DNA of 64,000 nt from Salvelinus alpinus. Taxonomy: Eukaryota > Chordata > Actinopteri > Salmoniformes > Salmonidae. A model generated the notes under the pieces. That model searched no databases and was not told the DNA's origin. It saw only the letters and a program-made list of their open reading frames with translations. Positions 61,595 to 64,000 of this stretch are shown here, piece after piece. The position numbers and the translations under genes were made by a program. The stretch is taken from the NCBI RefSeq assembly GCF_045679555.1, contig NC_092093.1, positions 63,122,890 through 63,186,889 of the forward strand, given 5' to 3'. Position 1 is the first letter of the stretch. Each line of letters starts with the position of its first letter.

Positions 61595-61680
61595 TTAAGT
61601 GCCTTGCTCAAAAGAATAACTGCGGGCAATGGCATCTAGGATTTGATACCAGCAGGTCTCACACACACTCTATTAAGCTA
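61595..61680 (-). repeat. Decayed SINE fragment
   Basis: TTAAGTGCCTTGCTCAAAAG and GGATTTGATACCAGCAGGTC resemble the inverted body and B-box region of a salmonid SINE. Confidence 0.4.
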
Positions 61681-61766
61681 CATATTGATCAGGTCTCAGG
61701 GCCCTTTTAGGGGATCAAACCACCCAGGTTGTGATTTTCAAACATTAGTTTTACGAGGCTGAAGAA

Positions 61767-61818
61767 ACTGGGACTGGGACTGGGACTGGGACTGGGACTG
61801 GGACTGGGACTGGGACTG
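61767..61818. repeat. (ACTGGG)n hexamer repeat, 8 copies
   Basis: Perfect hexamers with GGG every six bases, then ACTG. Confidence 0.97.
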
Positions 61819-64000
61819 CATCCCTCCATAACAGCTGAGGCTGAGGCTGTTACACAGAGGGAACAGGGAACCATGCTACTCTATCGTATGACCTCCTGCA
61901 TTTCCCCTCCCCTAAGACTCTCCCCTTCATCTCTCTCTCTCTCTCTGTCTCTCTGTGTCTCTCTCTGTCTCTCTGTGTCTCTCTCTCTCTGTCTCTCATT
62001 CTCTCTCTTGCTTTCTCTCCCCTCGTTTCTCTCTTCCTCTCTCTCTTACCTATCTGACATTACTTGACATTCGTCTGAGGAGCTGAGATAGAATCTCCTC
62101 CCTTGTCGTCATCGCCATGGTAACTCTTACGCCATATGGCGTCCGGTCACACTCAGAGGGGGAATGACAGGCAGAGCAGAGCACCGGTGTGATGCATTAT
62201 TGCACATCCATTTCTGAAATGAGAAGGTGAATTTTAAAAAGCCCTGGGTACAGCACAAGTCACCTCTATTTCTGGCCTGGTATTTTCTGTTATTGGCTTT
62301 TTTTTATAGAAGGTGGATTCCTATTGCACTGGGATTATTTGCAAACTGTCTTTTTTGTTTAAAATATGTTCATGTTAAATCATCTACATTTCCCAATAAT
62401 ATGTAATTACGTTTTCAAAGCATTTAAGCTATATCCATTATTATTTGCAAAGTCAATTAATTATAGTACACTACATTTTAATAAGGTAGTTCAAATGTTT
62501 TCCAGTGGGTAAGGGAACAAAAATGTCTCTTAAAATTCATGTTGTATTGGATTCCGACACATTTTTGTGTCGGAATTCTTATTGTATTGAGAATTGGTTT
62601 AAATTAAATTAAATTCCTTTCTGCACCATTAAGACCTGCATGGAAGAGCAGTAGCAGGAATTTAGTCATTTATTGTAAAACATTTACCCAAGATTGAATT
62701 TAGAAGACTGCATTAGGAGCTAGTTTTATTGGTCTCATTTCACTTCTTTCTCCACAACATTAAAACATCCACACTGGGTCTGGATTGTATTGGAAAAATT
62801 CACACAGTAATGTTAGCCTACTGTAGAAAATGGATTCTTCTTCTTGCACTCAAAAACATGCTCATGTTTTAGGTTAAAAATATACTGTATATATTTCCGG
62901 CAAGCCATCGTTTCAAACTGACACATGCATTACGTTGTCACTTTGATCATGCGATACAATAAAACAAATATCCCTTGTTAATTTGTCAATGAAAGCCACA
63001 TACTGCAGTAATACAATAATGCATTCAGTGCAGTATCTCGAGTGGAAAAACTGGCACAATATTGTGAATCTTATTTGATATGTACTATAACTATGAATGT
63101 CTCCTCACTGTGTACTTCTCTCTGTATATATTGGAGATATTCCTGCAGTGCTTTCTTACAATGCCACGGTATATATTGTGTCTCCGCTACGGAGTGTTTG
63201 ATTGTTTTTCTGTGCCTATGTTCAATATACCATATTTTATAAATAGTATCTCCACAAAATTAGTAGTTGTATTATGTCCGTCTGTATCGTTATGCTAACA
63301 AACAGTCAGTCTGTAAAATGTACTTCCTCAGTGTAACTGAGAACATCCATAAATAGAGTTGTCTAATGCTGCCTGCTGGAGCTAAGGAAAGCTAGGCTAC
63401 GTGGATCTCCTGCAGAGCTGCAGACAGACTCCTTGCCCTGCCTGGGCTGTGATTAGCATGGTCGGGGATGTTGCTGTGGTGTAAATGAGGCTAGCACTCT
63501 TATCCTGCGAGCTCCTAATCTCATTTAATCTGTAAAGGACTATGAGTCGTGGATCTTCCTACTGCAGCTTTGCCTTGCCTGGTCTTAGTCTTAACACTTC
63601 CCATAAAAAGTCCCTTAACAATTGTCCCTTAATAATGTGGCTTTAACCCGGCCTCTGCTGTCTTGTCGTGTTCTATCTGGCCAAGCTCAGCTAATGTCCT
63701 CCCAGCACTTCTCTCCACACAATTAGCCAAATATTTCAGATCTATTACAGTTCAAAGACTATAATCTCAAACACTCAAATTCTGTGTGTGTGTTTGTGTG
63801 TTAGTGCACTCCTGTAATGGCTGCCACTGCCATCCTCTTCCTTCTCCCCCCTCTTCCTCCTCTTACTCCTCCTCTTTGGTGAATCCACCCTGTACAGACA
63901 TGCAGCACAGCACAAGGTACACATGCATGGATTCCCTTGTCCTCCTCCTCTGCCTGCCTCCTGCACCACTCTGGTTGCTATTTCAAGGAAAGTGCAACCT
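61819..64000. other. Unassigned, mostly unique sequence
   Basis: A CT microsatellite with GTCTCT interruptions lies at 61930-62046. A CGCCATGGTAAC motif (62113-62124) resembles an RFX half-site. No exon, RNA gene or transposon is recognised to the end of the window. Confidence 0.4.

Noticed and set aside
61767-61818. Interstitial telomere repeat
   Set aside because: The hexamer is ACTGGG, not TTAGGG. Only the spacing is similar.

Overview
The window comes from a vertebrate nuclear genome, almost certainly a salmonid fish. It is saturated with repeats I recognise as salmonid: several Tc1 families (one of the Sleeping Beauty lineage), Ty3/gypsy solo LTRs, tRNA-derived SINEs, TTAA-flanked piggyBac-like elements, and very many micro- and minisatellites. 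I see no intact protein-coding gene of the host. Nearly all long open frames are transposon relics or translated simple repeats.

The host gene I can support is a microRNA, mir-124, on the minus strand at about 14003-14085. Both arms are identical to the conserved vertebrate sequence. On its upstream side (higher coordinates) are a perfect CRE (15186-15193), a TATA-like box (14984-14989) and a plausible 91-bp intron (14693-14783). About 330 bp past the hairpin lies a REST/RE1-type site with expanded half-site spacing (13645-13672). This fits the neuron-specific, REST-repressed control known for miR-124. The surrounding block, about 12.4-21.8 kb, is almost free of transposons.

Layout. 1-3811: decayed gypsy gag-pol with a 5' LTR, minus strand. 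3852-11926: a chain of Tc1 elements (types A, B, C, D) carrying a piggyBac-like insertion and two solo LTRs. 12027-12412: a small tandem repeat and a MITE. 13.4-21.8 kb: the mir-124 region. 21.8-26.1 kb: MITEs and Tc1 derivatives. 26.1-29.8 kb: mostly unique, with a C-rich tract, an RFX X-box pair and a GA microsatellite. 30133-31142: 46-bp minisatellite. 31560-32450: foldback MITEs and a 72-bp repeat. 32513-45953: one ACAGT-type array split by an 11.3-kb ERV-like LTR element, which itself holds two piggyBac-like elements, a Sleeping Beauty-lineage Tc1 (split by a solo LTR and a LINE fragment) and another solo LTR. 46025-50460: a 37/42-bp minisatellite with higher-order repeats. 50471-64000: a MITE, SINEs, a 27-bp CTG-rich array open on both strands, 44-, 31- and 23-bp minisatellites, one more Tc1, poly-G and hexamer tracts, and unique sequence.

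The insertion order can be read directly. The array came first, then the ERV-like element, then the Tc1 and piggyBac-like elements, and then the gypsy solo LTRs, which still have perfect 5-bp target duplications. Element boundaries are read by eye and may be off by a few bases unless target duplications are given.
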